Positions 52,494 through 61,011 of a stretch of DNA of 64,000 nt are shown in pieces (the stretch's first letter is position 1; each line of letters opens with the position of its first letter). A program made the position numbers and the translations under genes. The notes below the pieces were generated by a model. It worked only from the letters and a program-made list of their open reading frames with translations, was not told the DNA's origin and did no database searches. The stretch comes from Clostridia bacterium (GTDB lineage: Bacteria > Bacillota > Clostridia > Christensenellales > Aristaeellaceae): NCBI GenBank assembly GCA_017465155.1, contig JAFTWV010000127.1:1-64000 (forward strand). The letters run 5' to 3'.

Positions 52494-55400
52494 TTAATAC
52501 CAGATGTTGAGGAATTGCTTCATGAAGTCCATCCAGCCAGTTGGGGCAAGCACGCCGCTGGCATATGGGAAGAAGCCGATGAACAGCATCAGACATACCA
52601 GCAGGTACCCTGCTGTAAAAGCCTTGCCCGCCCGGGGCCACACGCGGCTTGCATGATGCAGCAGCAGTGTCGTCCCCAGAATCAGGAACGGAACACTGGC
52701 AAAATAGTGGTAAATATATGTGCCTCTCGGTACAAGCACCCAGGGCAGGAACTGTGCCATCAGTCCGATGAGCACAAACGCAGGCGCCATGTTCCAGCTG
52801 TCGCTGTAAACCTGCAGGGTTCCTTCTCGTCCGGTGATGCGGTAACGATGCTGACGCACCCAGCAATATACCGTATATGCAACGCCAGCCAGGCCAGCAA
52901 ACCAAACCGCAGGATTCCCGAAGCAGAAGATGGCGTAGCTCCACCCTGACGGCACGAAGGACGGAGATGCATAGTACATCGGACGCTGCATCAGCGGCCA
53001 CTCATACCAGGGCGAGTAGAAGGGGTGATCCATCCCCAAACCGGGCGTGGAATGGTAAGACAGCATCCCCTTTTGTGAGTTCCATACCAGCGACAGATAA
53101 TCGCCAACGGAATCGACTCGCATGTAGGCATAATACGGAATGTATGCAAGCAGATAAATCATCAGCGGCACTGCCACAAAGAACAGCAGACACCACAGAC
53201 ACAGGCGGATCACACGTTGCATCGCAGGCTTGTCACGACGTTCCAGAAGCTCAAGCTCCTCCGGCGTGAAAGGCTTGCCGCTGCGAAGCATCCTCGCTGC
53301 TTCAATCCCGATACGCAGATGGCGCAGACACGTCCAGAAGAACAGCACCGCCAACCCTACACCCGCGTACGCGCCGATCCACTTGCTTGCAAAGCCGCAG
53401 CCCATGAAGAAACCAGACAGCGCCAGATCCGGCAGGAGCTTCTTCAGATCCTCCAGCACAATATCCCGCTGCATGAACCGCAGCATGAAGAAGTAGCTCA
53501 GGATGATGAACAATACCGGGAAGCTGTCGATGGTCGCAATACGCGTCTGAGTGAAATGCATGCAGTCCAGGGCCATCATGGTCATGGCAGCAAAGGCCAT
53601 GTCTGTACGTCTGGTCAGCTGCTTCGCCAGCAGATACATCGCAGGCAGCATGAGGATGCCGCACAGCGCACCTGCAAAGCGCCAGCCGAAAGGCGTCATA
53701 CCGAAAATGGCAATGCACCAGCTCATGATCACCTTGCCAAGCGGCGGATGGCTCGTTTCATAGGGCACGGTGCCATTCATATGCTCAAAACCGGTACGTG
53801 CATGGTAGATTTCGTCGAAGTAGGTGGAATTCCACCACCCAGGCTCTCCTTCAAGGGTGTCCTGCTCATCCAGCAGATTCTCCGGATCCGAGTACAGGGG
53901 CGAAGCACTGTTTCCGTTCATCGCACCCACAACCGTAGCCGGGATGATCTCCCCCTCCGCATCCCTGAAAATAACCTCATTGATAATCAGGCCTATCTGC
54001 TTGGGGGATATGCGCACATACTGGCCGCTGAGCTTCTGTACCCCTGAATAGGACGAAGGAGACGAGAAATTCACACTGCCATTGTGCTCATAGGACGGTG
54101 CAAGATACTTCCACCGGAAGCACTGCCCTTCCGCCATTTCCGCCCAGTACTCATCTGACCAGTTCTCCATGTCATCACTGACTGCCACGGTGAAGTTGTC
54201 ATAACTCACCTGGCAGAAATACAGCATGCTGAACTTGTCATAATGCTGCCCGAGGTCAACGATGGCATATTCATCATAAGTCGTTGATTTCCATGGATTT
54301 TGCGGTGCTTTGGCTGAACCGAGGGTAGTCAGGGTCGTCACGGCATAGACAGCGGTTACCGCCAGCATCAGCAGAGCGTCTGTACGCGTCCATCTCACCT
54401 TGCTGCGATCCTTGAAATTAAGAGGGGTACAGGGGGCTGACTCATATTCCCGGACAGGCAGCATCGCCTGACCGATGGTATCCGCATACCTGACGCGGCT
54501 GTCCGCCACACAGATCCTGTGGCAGACCCAGACGGAAGCCAGCGCACAGACGACATTGATCATCGCAAGGATATTCGCCAGCGTCTGCGTGTCATAGTTC
54601 AGGTGTCCCTGCTCCTTGCCAAGGCGAATCGCATTGTCCAGAATGATCCCCTCATTGACAAACAGCACGCAGGAGGTCGCAATCAGCAGCCCCAGAATAC
54701 GCCTGTCGCGGCGAATGGCATATGCCATTGCAAACAGGAACAGCGCCGGGAACAGATAACGCTCATGCATCTTGATGCCCAACACATACAGCAGCAGGAA
54801 GATGACCGCGCCGCAAAGAGGCAGATTCTCCAGCTTGCTGCCGCGGATATACATGGGAAGAACGACGATGAAAGCCAGCGACATTGCTGCTGCGCCAAGA
54901 ATCGTCCAACTGACGCCGACAAATGCCATCACAAGGAACGCCACAGCGTATGCAGCCATCAGCAGCGGCTCAATGTACCAATACGGCTGAGCTCTCCGGA
55001 GGTCATTCTCCTCCCCGTTCAACACGCGCTTGCTGTTTGCGGCAAAGCAGCAGAAACCCCATACAGCAGCAAATACAGCGAAGAGTACACAGGCGGCCGT
55101 ATCGGCTCTGTTTGCAATGGCATCCCAGTTTGCACCAAAAAGATAATACAGATTGGCTGTATTAACCGTCGCATAAGGGTACGATGCCAGCGTATCGCCA
55201 TACAGAGTAAACAGCCAGCCTGCAGATTCCTGATTCGGGCTGAAGGGCAGAACAATCACCAGCGCGGTCGCAGCAGACAGCAGCAGACCAATCCCCATGC
55301 GCCGCCATACCAGATTGTTTTCAGGCTTTCCAAACGGATGCTTCACAAGCTCCATGATGATTGCAGCAAGGCCGAGGAAGCCAAGCATCAGTGCCTGAGG

Positions 55401-56696
55401 CTTCACCAGCGCGCAAAGCACATAGACCGGCAGCACCAGCTGCCACTTGCGGTGAATGGCCAGATATGCCACGAGCATCAAACCGACGCACAGCACACTG
55501 TCAATCTGACACCATGCTGCGCTGTTGATGATAACAGCAGGATTAAAAGCCGTCAGAAGCGCCAGCATTCCAGCCTGATGCCGGGTGTACCGGTTCTCTT
55601 CCGCAAGGCGGTATACCAGCCATGCCCCAAGAAGGTCACAGGCCATGGGAATCAGCTTATGCACAAACGCAACGCTGACATAGGGCGACAACACCCTGGC
55701 CAAAAGGCCGTTGAAGCCCATGACATACACATATCCGGGCGTATAGTCGCACCAGTTGGACTGGTAGAAATTTGTCGGGCCCACATTAGCCATGGTTGTG
55801 CCCCACGCAGTGAAGCAGTTCACATCGACCTCATAGCCTTCGACATTCAGCGCGATCAGAATCCGGACAAAAGCTGCCGCCAGCATTCCGACAACCGCAA
55901 AAACCGGCATACCCGCACGATTTTTCCCCTTTTGCTCCGCCGCTTCACGCAGGGCATTCTCGCGGCGATCAAGCTGCAGCCAGCGCATCAGCCACATCGC
56001 AGCGCCTGCATATATCACTGAAATCACCAGCAACCACGGCCAGAAGGGGGATGCTGACACACCATCCGTGCTGTCGTCTGCACCAGCGTTGATCACAGCT
56101 GGGGTTTCCCGCTTAAACCAGAGATCCGCAACAACACTTGCCGGAAGAGTCTCCACCTTCACAAGGGACAGGTTGTCAAAGGAAGCCTTACCGATGCTCT
56201 CGCCGCTGTACCCGCCGACACGTGCAAAAACAACAACCTCGTCCTGATCCTCGCCGGTCTCGCCGTACATCTCGACATAGACCCATTCGCCCTGCGAATC
56301 AAAGACGCTTTCGCTGAACACATACACGTCTGATACAGACAGATTTGCGCCGCGTCCGCTGTCCGCAATCTCGTCTGCACGGATCCAGCCAGACAGGCGA
56401 TACATACTGTTGGGTTGAACCTTCACACGCTGGGCAAACCGGGCGTCGTTCAGTCCGATGTTCTCAACCACAGCTGCGCTGGAGCCATCCTGTGCATCCT
56501 CCGTGATACTGTACAGCGTGATGCCCTCGCGGTTTCGATAAGCATCGGTGTACCAGCCGGAGGGCAGGCCATCTGAACCCAGCTCATCAAAGCTGCCGTT
56601 GATCAGCAGGTTCTCAGCATCGTCCGCCAGTACCGGCACGGGCAGCAGCATCAGCAGCGCAGCCAGCAGCAGCAGGAGTCGCTTGGTCATCTGCAA
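52494..56696 (-). CDS. tandem GT-C glycosyltransferase with lectin-like extracytoplasmic domains
   Basis: 1400 residues. Signal peptide (1-24); a carbohydrate-binding-like beta domain (28-180: NLLINGSFDELG, FAQRVKVQPNSMY); a span near 222-240. Residues about 270-700 are a polytopic GT-C module like Gpi18/COG5542, with EVDVNCFTAW and CDYTPGYVYVMG in the first loop. After a span at about 765-790 there is a discoidin-like domain (DYAIVDLG-type, GQYVRISPKQ). Residues 900-1400 are a PMT-family mannosyltransferase module with the acidic motif YFDEIYHARTG and ETSHPPLGKVI. Substrates: a polyprenyl-phosphate sugar donor for both, presumably outside the membrane. TTG 56696 has a better-spaced RBS (GAGGTGA, nine bases) than ATG 56690. 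Confidence 0.82.
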   Translation of the reverse strand: MQMTKRLLLLLAALLMLLPVPVLADDAENLLINGSFDELGSDGLPSGWYTDAYRNREGITLYSITEDAQDGSSAAVVENIGLNDARFAQRVKVQPNSMYRLSGWIRADEIADSGRGANLSVSDVYVFSESVFDSQGEWVYVEMYGETGEDQDEVVVFARVGGYSGESIGKASFDNLSLVKVETLPASVVADLWFKRETPAVINAGADDSTDGVSASPFWPWLLVISVIYAGAAMWLMRWLQLDRRENALREAAEQKGKNRAGMPVFAVVGMLAAAFVRILIALNVEGYEVDVNCFTAWGTTMANVGPTNFYQSNWCDYTPGYVYVMGFNGLLARVLSPYVSVAFVHKLIPMACDLLGAWLVYRLAEENRYTRHQAGMLALLTAFNPAVIINSAAWCQIDSVLCVGLMLVAYLAIHRKWQLVLPVYVLCALVKPQALMLGFLGLAAIIMELVKHPFGKPENNLVWRRMGIGLLLSAATALVIVLPFSPNQESAGWLFTLYGDTLASYPYATVNTANLYYLFGANWDAIANRADTAACVLFAVFAAVWGFCCFAANSKRVLNGEENDLRRAQPYWYIEPLLMAAYAVAFLVMAFVGVSWTILGAAAMSLAFIVVLPMYIRGSKLENLPLCGAVIFLLLYVLGIKMHERYLFPALFLFAMAYAIRRDRRILGLLIATSCVLFVNEGIILDNAIRLGKEQGHLNYDTQTLANILAMINVVCALASVWVCHRICVADSRVRYADTIGQAMLPVREYESAPCTPLNFKDRSKVRWTRTDALLMLAVTAVYAVTTLTTLGSAKAPQNPWKSTTYDEYAIVDLGQHYDKFSMLYFCQVSYDNFTVAVSDDMENWSDEYWAEMAEGQCFRWKYLAPSYEHNGSVNFSSPSSYSGVQKLSGQYVRISPKQIGLIINEVIFRDAEGEIIPATVVGAMNGNSASPLYSDPENLLDEQDTLEGEPGWWNSTYFDEIYHARTGFEHMNGTVPYETSHPPLGKVIMSWCIAIFGMTPFGWRFAGALCGILMLPAMYLLAKQLTRRTDMAFAAMTMMALDCMHFTQTRIATIDSFPVLFIILSYFFMLRFMQRDIVLEDLKKLLPDLALSGFFMGCGFASKWIGAYAGVGLAVLFFWTCLRHLRIGIEAARMLRSGKPFTPEELELLERRDKPAMQRVIRLCLWCLLFFVAVPLMIYLLAYIPYYAYMRVDSVGDYLSLVWNSQKGMLSYHSTPGLGMDHPFYSPWYEWPLMQRPMYYASPSFVPSGWSYAIFCFGNPAVWFAGLAGVAYTVYCWVRQHRYRITGREGTLQVYSDSWNMAPAFVLIGLMAQFLPWVLVPRGTYIYHYFASVPFLILGTTLLLHHASRVWPRAGKAFTAGYLLVCLMLFIGFFPYASGVLAPTGWMDFMKQFLNIWY

Positions 56697-56733
56697 ATCC
56701 GATCACCTCATCAATCGTCATTTTGTCACTTCA

Positions 56734-57087
56734 TCATGACCTGATTGCCATGAAAGCATTCGGCACATGCAGCAAGCCCTGTGCCGTGATCTCTACAACA
56801 TCGAAACGAACTGGACGATTCGTCCATTCCCGTTCTACCAAAAAAGCAAGGGCCGCATGGGTCAGGCGCCTCTGCTTGGCATACGTGACCGCCAGCAGCC
56901 CATCTCCGCTGCGTCCATGTGGGCGCGCTTTCACCTCAACAAAGACCACAACGTCCCCGTCCTGCATGATCAGATCAACCTCGCCGTCCTGACCGCGGTA
57001 GCGACGCTCGACGACTGTCATGCCCTTGCTGCACAGATATTCCTCTGCCTGCCTTTCGCCCTGAAGGCCCGCGCCATACTGCTTCAT
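56734..57087 (-). CDS. yraN: UPF0102 (YraN) family nuclease-like protein
   Basis: 117 residues with the restriction-endonuclease-like core: GERQAEEYL, YRGQDGEVDLIMQDGD, VVFVEVKAR (E-x-K). YraN proteins accompany rnhB in many Bacillota. Activity unproven. It overlaps rnhB by four bases. Confidence 0.92.
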   Translation of the reverse strand: MKQYGAGLQGERQAEEYLCSKGMTVVERRYRGQDGEVDLIMQDGDVVVFVEVKARPHGRSGDGLLAVTYAKQRRLTHAALAFLVEREWTNRPVRFDVVEITAQGLLHVPNAFMAIRS

Positions 57088-57698
57088 GGACAGAAATTCC
57101 GGATGAAGCTGCGGCGGTGCGCAGGACAGGGACCGTACGCTTTGAGCGCAGCAATATGCTCCGGCGTGCCATAACCCTTGTTGCGTGCAAAGCCATATTG
57201 CGGATACAGCTGATCCAGCTCAATCATCTGGCGGTCACGGGTAACCTTCGCAACAATACTTGCCGCCGCAATCGCATAGGAGGTCGCATCACCCTTGATA
57301 ATCGGCACTTCCTGCCCGCGCAGGCCAAGGTTTGTCACTGCGTCGATGAGGAACACATCCGCAGGCACCTGAGCAGCCGCCTCACGCATGGCTTTCTTAG
57401 TGGCCTCGAGAATATTGATGCGGTCAATCTCCTCCGGAGACGATTGTCCGATGCCAACATAGATCGCGCTGTCCATGATTTCCTGAAATACCTTTTCGCG
57501 CCGGGACTCAGAGAGCTTCTTGCTGTCGTCAATCCAGATGATCAGAGGCTCCGGCGGCATCACGACACATGCTGTGACCACATGACCCGCCAGAGGGCCG
57601 CGGCCTACCTCGTCAATCCCTGCTACGACTGCACCGACATACTGCGCATCGTGCTCCGCCAGCAGCTTCGCATGGGCCAGACGATCAATCTTCGCCAT
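57084..57698 (-). CDS. rnhB: ribonuclease HII
   Basis: 204 residues: catalytic GIDEVGRGPLAG (Asp29, Glu30), DDSKKLS, DAVTNLGL (Asp) and VTRDRQM. Cleaves RNA-DNA hybrids and single ribonucleotides. Overlaps ylqF by 14 bases; part of ylqF-rnhB-yraN. Confidence 0.96.
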   Translation of the reverse strand: MAKIDRLAHAKLLAEHDAQYVGAVVAGIDEVGRGPLAGHVVTACVVMPPEPLIIWIDDSKKLSESRREKVFQEIMDSAIYVGIGQSSPEEIDRINILEATKKAMREAAAQVPADVFLIDAVTNLGLRGQEVPIIKGDATSYAIAAASIVAKVTRDRQMIELDQLYPQYGFARNKGYGTPEHIAALKAYGPCPAHRRSFIRNFCP

Positions 57699-58596
57699 CG
57701 GACGCCTCCTGCACCGTGCTCCGCTCCGCCCCGGGGATGGTCAGGCGGGGCTTGGGCTTCTGGGGCATTTCAAGGGTAATGCGGCCCAGCTTGCCCGCAC
57801 GGAATTCATCCAGCACCACCGCACAGCAGCGGTCGTAATCACAAACGCCGCCCTTCATCAGGAAGCCGCGGCCACGGCACACTGCCTCCAGCAGCTCCTC
57901 ACCGCGCAGGGACGCATCCTTGATGCGAAAGCGCTCCATTACCTGCTCCGGCTTCACTGCCATCATATCCTGCAGGAGATGGATGGTCAGCATAGCCAGA
58001 TCCACCACATCATCCTTGACCGTGCCGATATAGCACAGACGGCGTGCTGCCAGCTGGTCATCCAGCCGAGGCCAGAGCAGACCGGGCGTATCCAGCAGAT
58101 CAAGGTAGGGCGTGATTCGCACCCACTGATTGCTGCGGGTCACGCCGGGGCGGTCACCCGTCTTGGCAACGCTGCCGCCATGAATCTTATTGGTAAAGGT
58201 GCTCTTGCCCACATTGGGCACGCCGACAACCATAGCCTTGACCGTCTTGCGCATACCCTTTGCAGCCGCCCGCTCAACGGTTTCACGTGCTGCCCGTTCG
58301 ATGACCGCCAGGGCGTCCTTTGCCTTACCGGTAGCAGCATTATATGGCGTTGCATCAATGCCCTGTGTACGGAAATAGTTCAGCCACGCGCTGGTCGCTG
58401 CCTGATCAGCCAGATCCGCCTTGTTCAGCAGCAGCACGCGCTTTTTGTTGGAGAGGAGCTTATCAAGATCGGGATTGCGGCTGGAATACGGCAGTCGGGC
58501 GTCGCAGAGCTCAACAACCACATCCACGCGGCTCAGCTGTTCCGACAGCTGGCGTTTCGTTTTTGCCATATGTCCCGGGTACCAGTTGATATCCAT
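57685..58596 (-). CDS. ylqF: ribosome biogenesis GTPase YlqF (RbgA)
   Basis: A 303-residue circularly permuted GTPase. The G4 motif NKAD (58-61) precedes G1 GVPNVGKS (125-132) and G3 DTPGLLWP. The N-terminal INWYPGHMAK is the family signature. It assists late 50S assembly. First gene of the operon with rnhB, yraN and the glycosyltransferase. Confidence 0.96.
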   Translation of the reverse strand: MDINWYPGHMAKTKRQLSEQLSRVDVVVELCDARLPYSSRNPDLDKLLSNKKRVLLLNKADLADQAATSAWLNYFRTQGIDATPYNAATGKAKDALAVIERAARETVERAAAKGMRKTVKAMVVGVPNVGKSTFTNKIHGGSVAKTGDRPGVTRSNQWVRITPYLDLLDTPGLLWPRLDDQLAARRLCYIGTVKDDVVDLAMLTIHLLQDMMAVKPEQVMERFRIKDASLRGEELLEAVCRGRGFLMKGGVCDYDRCCAVVLDEFRAGKLGRITLEMPQKPKPRLTIPGAERSTVQEASDGED

Positions 58597-58734
58597 AATC
58601 CACCTGCCTAATACTTATCCTATTTTACCATCTGTTATAATGCCATGCATTCCCGGAAAAATCAAGCACTTTTTCGTATTTCACAGGGCTTTCATAGCAT
58701 TTTTGCACAGCGTTTTCAAAAGCCGAAAAAAAGG

Positions 58735-58763
58735 TGGAAAAAACACGCAGGATGTCGTATAAT
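58735..58763 (+). promoter_or_regulatory. promoter of the small membrane protein/DUF4230 pair
   Basis: TGGAAA (58735-58740), 17 bases, TATAAT (58758-58763). The 250-base divergent gap holds nothing else I recognise. Confidence 0.5.
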
Positions 58764-58848
58764 GGATACTGGTAGGATATTGCCTGATGCTTTATATCCC
58801 ACCGGCCAAACACTATTTACCCGTGATTGAAACGAAAGGAGCATCGCT

Positions 58849-59172
58849 GTGCAGCAACCCAATCCGCAGCAGGGCTACCGCTTTCAGAGCAATCAGCAGC
58901 AGATTCATCGCTTTCCGCAAAACCAGCCGGTGATGCGCGGCTACGAACAGCAGCCGGGAATGCAGCCCCAGCCCTGGCTGCATGACAACACCATGTGCGA
59001 AGACTGCCCTTACCGACAGGATCATAAGAAGAAAAAAAGTCACCGGAAGTTTTCGCTGCTGCGAACGTTTTTCATGCTGATCGGCATGGCAACAGTGTTT
59101 GTACTGCTGGTGCGATATGTCGTCATTCCCCTGCTTGTTTATCTGAACGTACTGGCAGGAGGCACGCTATGA
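58849..59172 (+). CDS. small membrane protein with glutamine/proline-rich N-terminus and CxxC
   Basis: 107 residues from GTG 58849, eight bases after AAAGGAG. Residues 1-45 are Q/N/P-rich and probably disordered, then a CEDCPY pair that could bind metal, a lysine-rich stretch, and one hydrophobic helix (about 72-100). It overlaps the DUF4230 start by four bases (ATGA). Function unknown. Confidence 0.7.
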   Translation: MQQPNPQQGYRFQSNQQQIHRFPQNQPVMRGYEQQPGMQPQPWLHDNTMCEDCPYRQDHKKKKSHRKFSLLRTFFMLIGMATVFVLLVRYVVIPLLVYLNVLAGGTL

Positions 59173-59786
59173 AAAAGTTTTTCCAATGGCTGCTGAAGCT
59201 TATCGGCTCTGCGCTGACCATGGTCATTGTACTGGCGCTGCTGCCTCATGCCTCCCGCCTGATGGCGTCCCTCATGCCCGATGAATCCGGCGCTGCGATC
59301 CGTGCCTCCGCTGTCATTGCCCGGAAGCTGGAGACCACTGCCCGTCTGGAAACCCTGGCCGTTTCTGAAGAGGGTGTGCTGAACTATGACATCAACGCCG
59401 CCTTCATCGGCACGGTGGCCAGCGTGAATGTCAAGTATCAATACAATGCAAGCTTTGGCATTGATTTGAAGAGCGTCAGGATGCAGGTTTCCGGAAGCCG
59501 CATCATCTTCTCCCTGCCCGAGCCGATCCTCCTCAACGATAGCCTTACTCCCATTGAGGTCTACCGCAACGACGACTGGTATCCCTATTTCGACGACAAC
59601 GATTATCAGAAGCTGCTGGAGGATGAGCGGATTGCCTGCCGCGAACGCTATCTTTCCGGCGAATATGCACAGCAGCTATGGGACGCCGCCACCACGGCCA
59701 TGGATGAGACGGTCGGACGCTGGATTGCTGATGTGGACGGCCGCGTTTCCATTCAGTATGTGATGGCGGAACAGGACGCTCCCTGA
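59169..59786 (+). CDS. DUF4230-domain membrane-anchored protein
   Basis: 205 residues: an N-terminal anchor helix (1-30), then a DUF4230-like extracytoplasmic domain with ASAVIARKLETTARLETLAVSEE (leading strand) and NVKYQYNASFGIDLKSVRMQV. Members are secreted or anchored and of unknown function. It is translationally coupled to the small membrane protein before it. Confidence 0.82.
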   Translation: MKKFFQWLLKLIGSALTMVIVLALLPHASRLMASLMPDESGAAIRASAVIARKLETTARLETLAVSEEGVLNYDINAAFIGTVASVNVKYQYNASFGIDLKSVRMQVSGSRIIFSLPEPILLNDSLTPIEVYRNDDWYPYFDDNDYQKLLEDERIACRERYLSGEYAQQLWDAATTAMDETVGRWIADVDGRVSIQYVMAEQDAP

Positions 59787-59861
59787 TCCGTCATCTTCTC
59801 ATGCATGTTGCAGCATCCCCTGCTTACGGAAGCGATTCCTTGTGTTTTTTCAGAATTTGTA

Positions 59862-59920
59862 TTGACAAGCTTCTGAACTGGTGTATAATACTCGTATATT
59901 TATGCGCTTCACACGCATAA
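59862..59920 (+). promoter_or_regulatory. arg operon promoter with ARG-box-like sequence and dyad
   Basis: TTGACA (59862-59867), 16 bases, TATAAT (59884-59889). Immediately after, GTATATTTATGC (59894-59905) matches 10 of 12 core bases of the ArgR box GAATATTTATTC, and TTATGCG-N7-CGCATAA (59900-59920) is a perfect 7-base dyad before the argC ribosome site. Both fit arginine repression; the second could be an mRNA hairpin instead. Confidence 0.6.
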
Positions 59921-59942
59921 CTCACTAAGGAGGCCATCACCT

Positions 59943-60890
59943 ATGGCATTGACTGTGTTTATCGACGGCAAGGAAGGAACCACTGGCCTGCGAATCTTTG
60001 AGCGGCTGGAAAAGCGTCCTGATCTGCATATATTGACCCTGTCTGATGAGGAGCGCAAGGATCCCGCAGCCCGCAAGGAGGTGATCCATGCAGCGGATAT
60101 CGCCGTGCTGTGCCTGCCGGATGCAGCGGCTAAGGAGTCGGTCCAGCTGGCCGAGGGCAGCCATGCCCGTATTCTCGACACGTCCACCGCACACCGCATT
60201 GCCCCCGGTTGGGCATACGGCTTTGCGGAACTATCCCCTGCGCACCGACAGGGTATTATCGAAGGCAAGCGCGTGGCCGTCCCCGGATGTCATGCCAGCG
60301 GTTTCATCAGCATCGTTACGCCCCTGACAGCGGCAGGCCTGCTGCACAAGGATACGGCGCTCACCTGCTTCTCCCTGACCGGCTATTCCGGCGGCGGCAA
60401 GAAGATGATCGCTCAGTACGAGGGCGACGCGCACACCCCCGACCTGGATTCTCCACGCCCCTACGGCCTGACGCAGAGCCACAAGCACCTGCCGGAAATG
60501 ACCCACATTCCTGGCCTGACCGTATCGCCCATCTTCGCCCCCATCGTGGCGGATTTTTATTCGGGCATGGAGGTCACGGTTCCCCTCTTCGGCAAGCAGC
60601 TGAACTGCGCACATCCGGTGGAGGAGGTCACCGCCTGCCTGAAGGCGCACTACGCAGGCTCCCCCATCGTCAAGGTTCTTGGAGCCGAGGAAGTTGCGAG
60701 CTTTGGCGGATTCATTCCTTCCAATGCCCTCTCCGGCAAGGACGGCATGCTGCTCATGGTCACCGGCAACGACGAGCGCCTGCAAATCGTCAGCCTCTTC
60801 GACAACCTTGGCAAGGGTTCCTCCGGCGCGGCTCTGCAGTGCCTGAACCTGATGACCGGCGCGGACGAGACCCTGGGCCTGAACCTGTAA
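59943..60890 (+). CDS. argC: N-acetyl-gamma-glutamyl-phosphate reductase
   Basis: 315 residues, the short type 2 ArgC. NADPH-fold start LTVFIDGKEGTTG, catalytic Cys116 in VPGCHASGF, GYSGGGKKM, SFGGFIPSN. Reduces N-acetylglutamyl-phosphate to the semialdehyde in arginine synthesis. Start behind AAGGAGG. First gene of the arg operon. Confidence 0.96.
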   Translation: MALTVFIDGKEGTTGLRIFERLEKRPDLHILTLSDEERKDPAARKEVIHAADIAVLCLPDAAAKESVQLAEGSHARILDTSTAHRIAPGWAYGFAELSPAHRQGIIEGKRVAVPGCHASGFISIVTPLTAAGLLHKDTALTCFSLTGYSGGGKKMIAQYEGDAHTPDLDSPRPYGLTQSHKHLPEMTHIPGLTVSPIFAPIVADFYSGMEVTVPLFGKQLNCAHPVEEVTACLKAHYAGSPIVKVLGAEEVASFGGFIPSNALSGKDGMLLMVTGNDERLQIVSLFDNLGKGSSGAALQCLNLMTGADETLGLNL

Positions 60891-60893
60891 GAC

Positions 60894-60970
60894 CTCTCAG
60901 TGACCTTCGCTGACAGTTCCCCCAGAGGACCCTCTCAGTCAGCTTCGCTGACAGCTTCCCCAGAGCGGGA
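60894..60970. repeat. two tandem copies of a CTCTCAGT-type repeat
   Basis: Copy 1 (60894-60929) and copy 2 (60931-60970) share CCTCTCAGT...CTTCGCTGACAG(C)TTCCCCCAGAG with few differences; the internal CAGC/GCTG and CTCT/AGAG parts let each fold as a hairpin. They occupy the argC-argJ gap. The same motif is common between genes in gut Clostridia. Confidence 0.8.
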
Positions 60971-61011
60971 GCCCGTATACAGAATATTCAATCAGTATGG
61001 AGGATTATACA

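Noticed and set aside
54519..56021. Plus-strand frame of 500 codons opposite the glycosyltransferase
   Set aside because: Antisense shadow of a protein with clear membrane spans; rich in His, Gln and Arg as expected from the complement.
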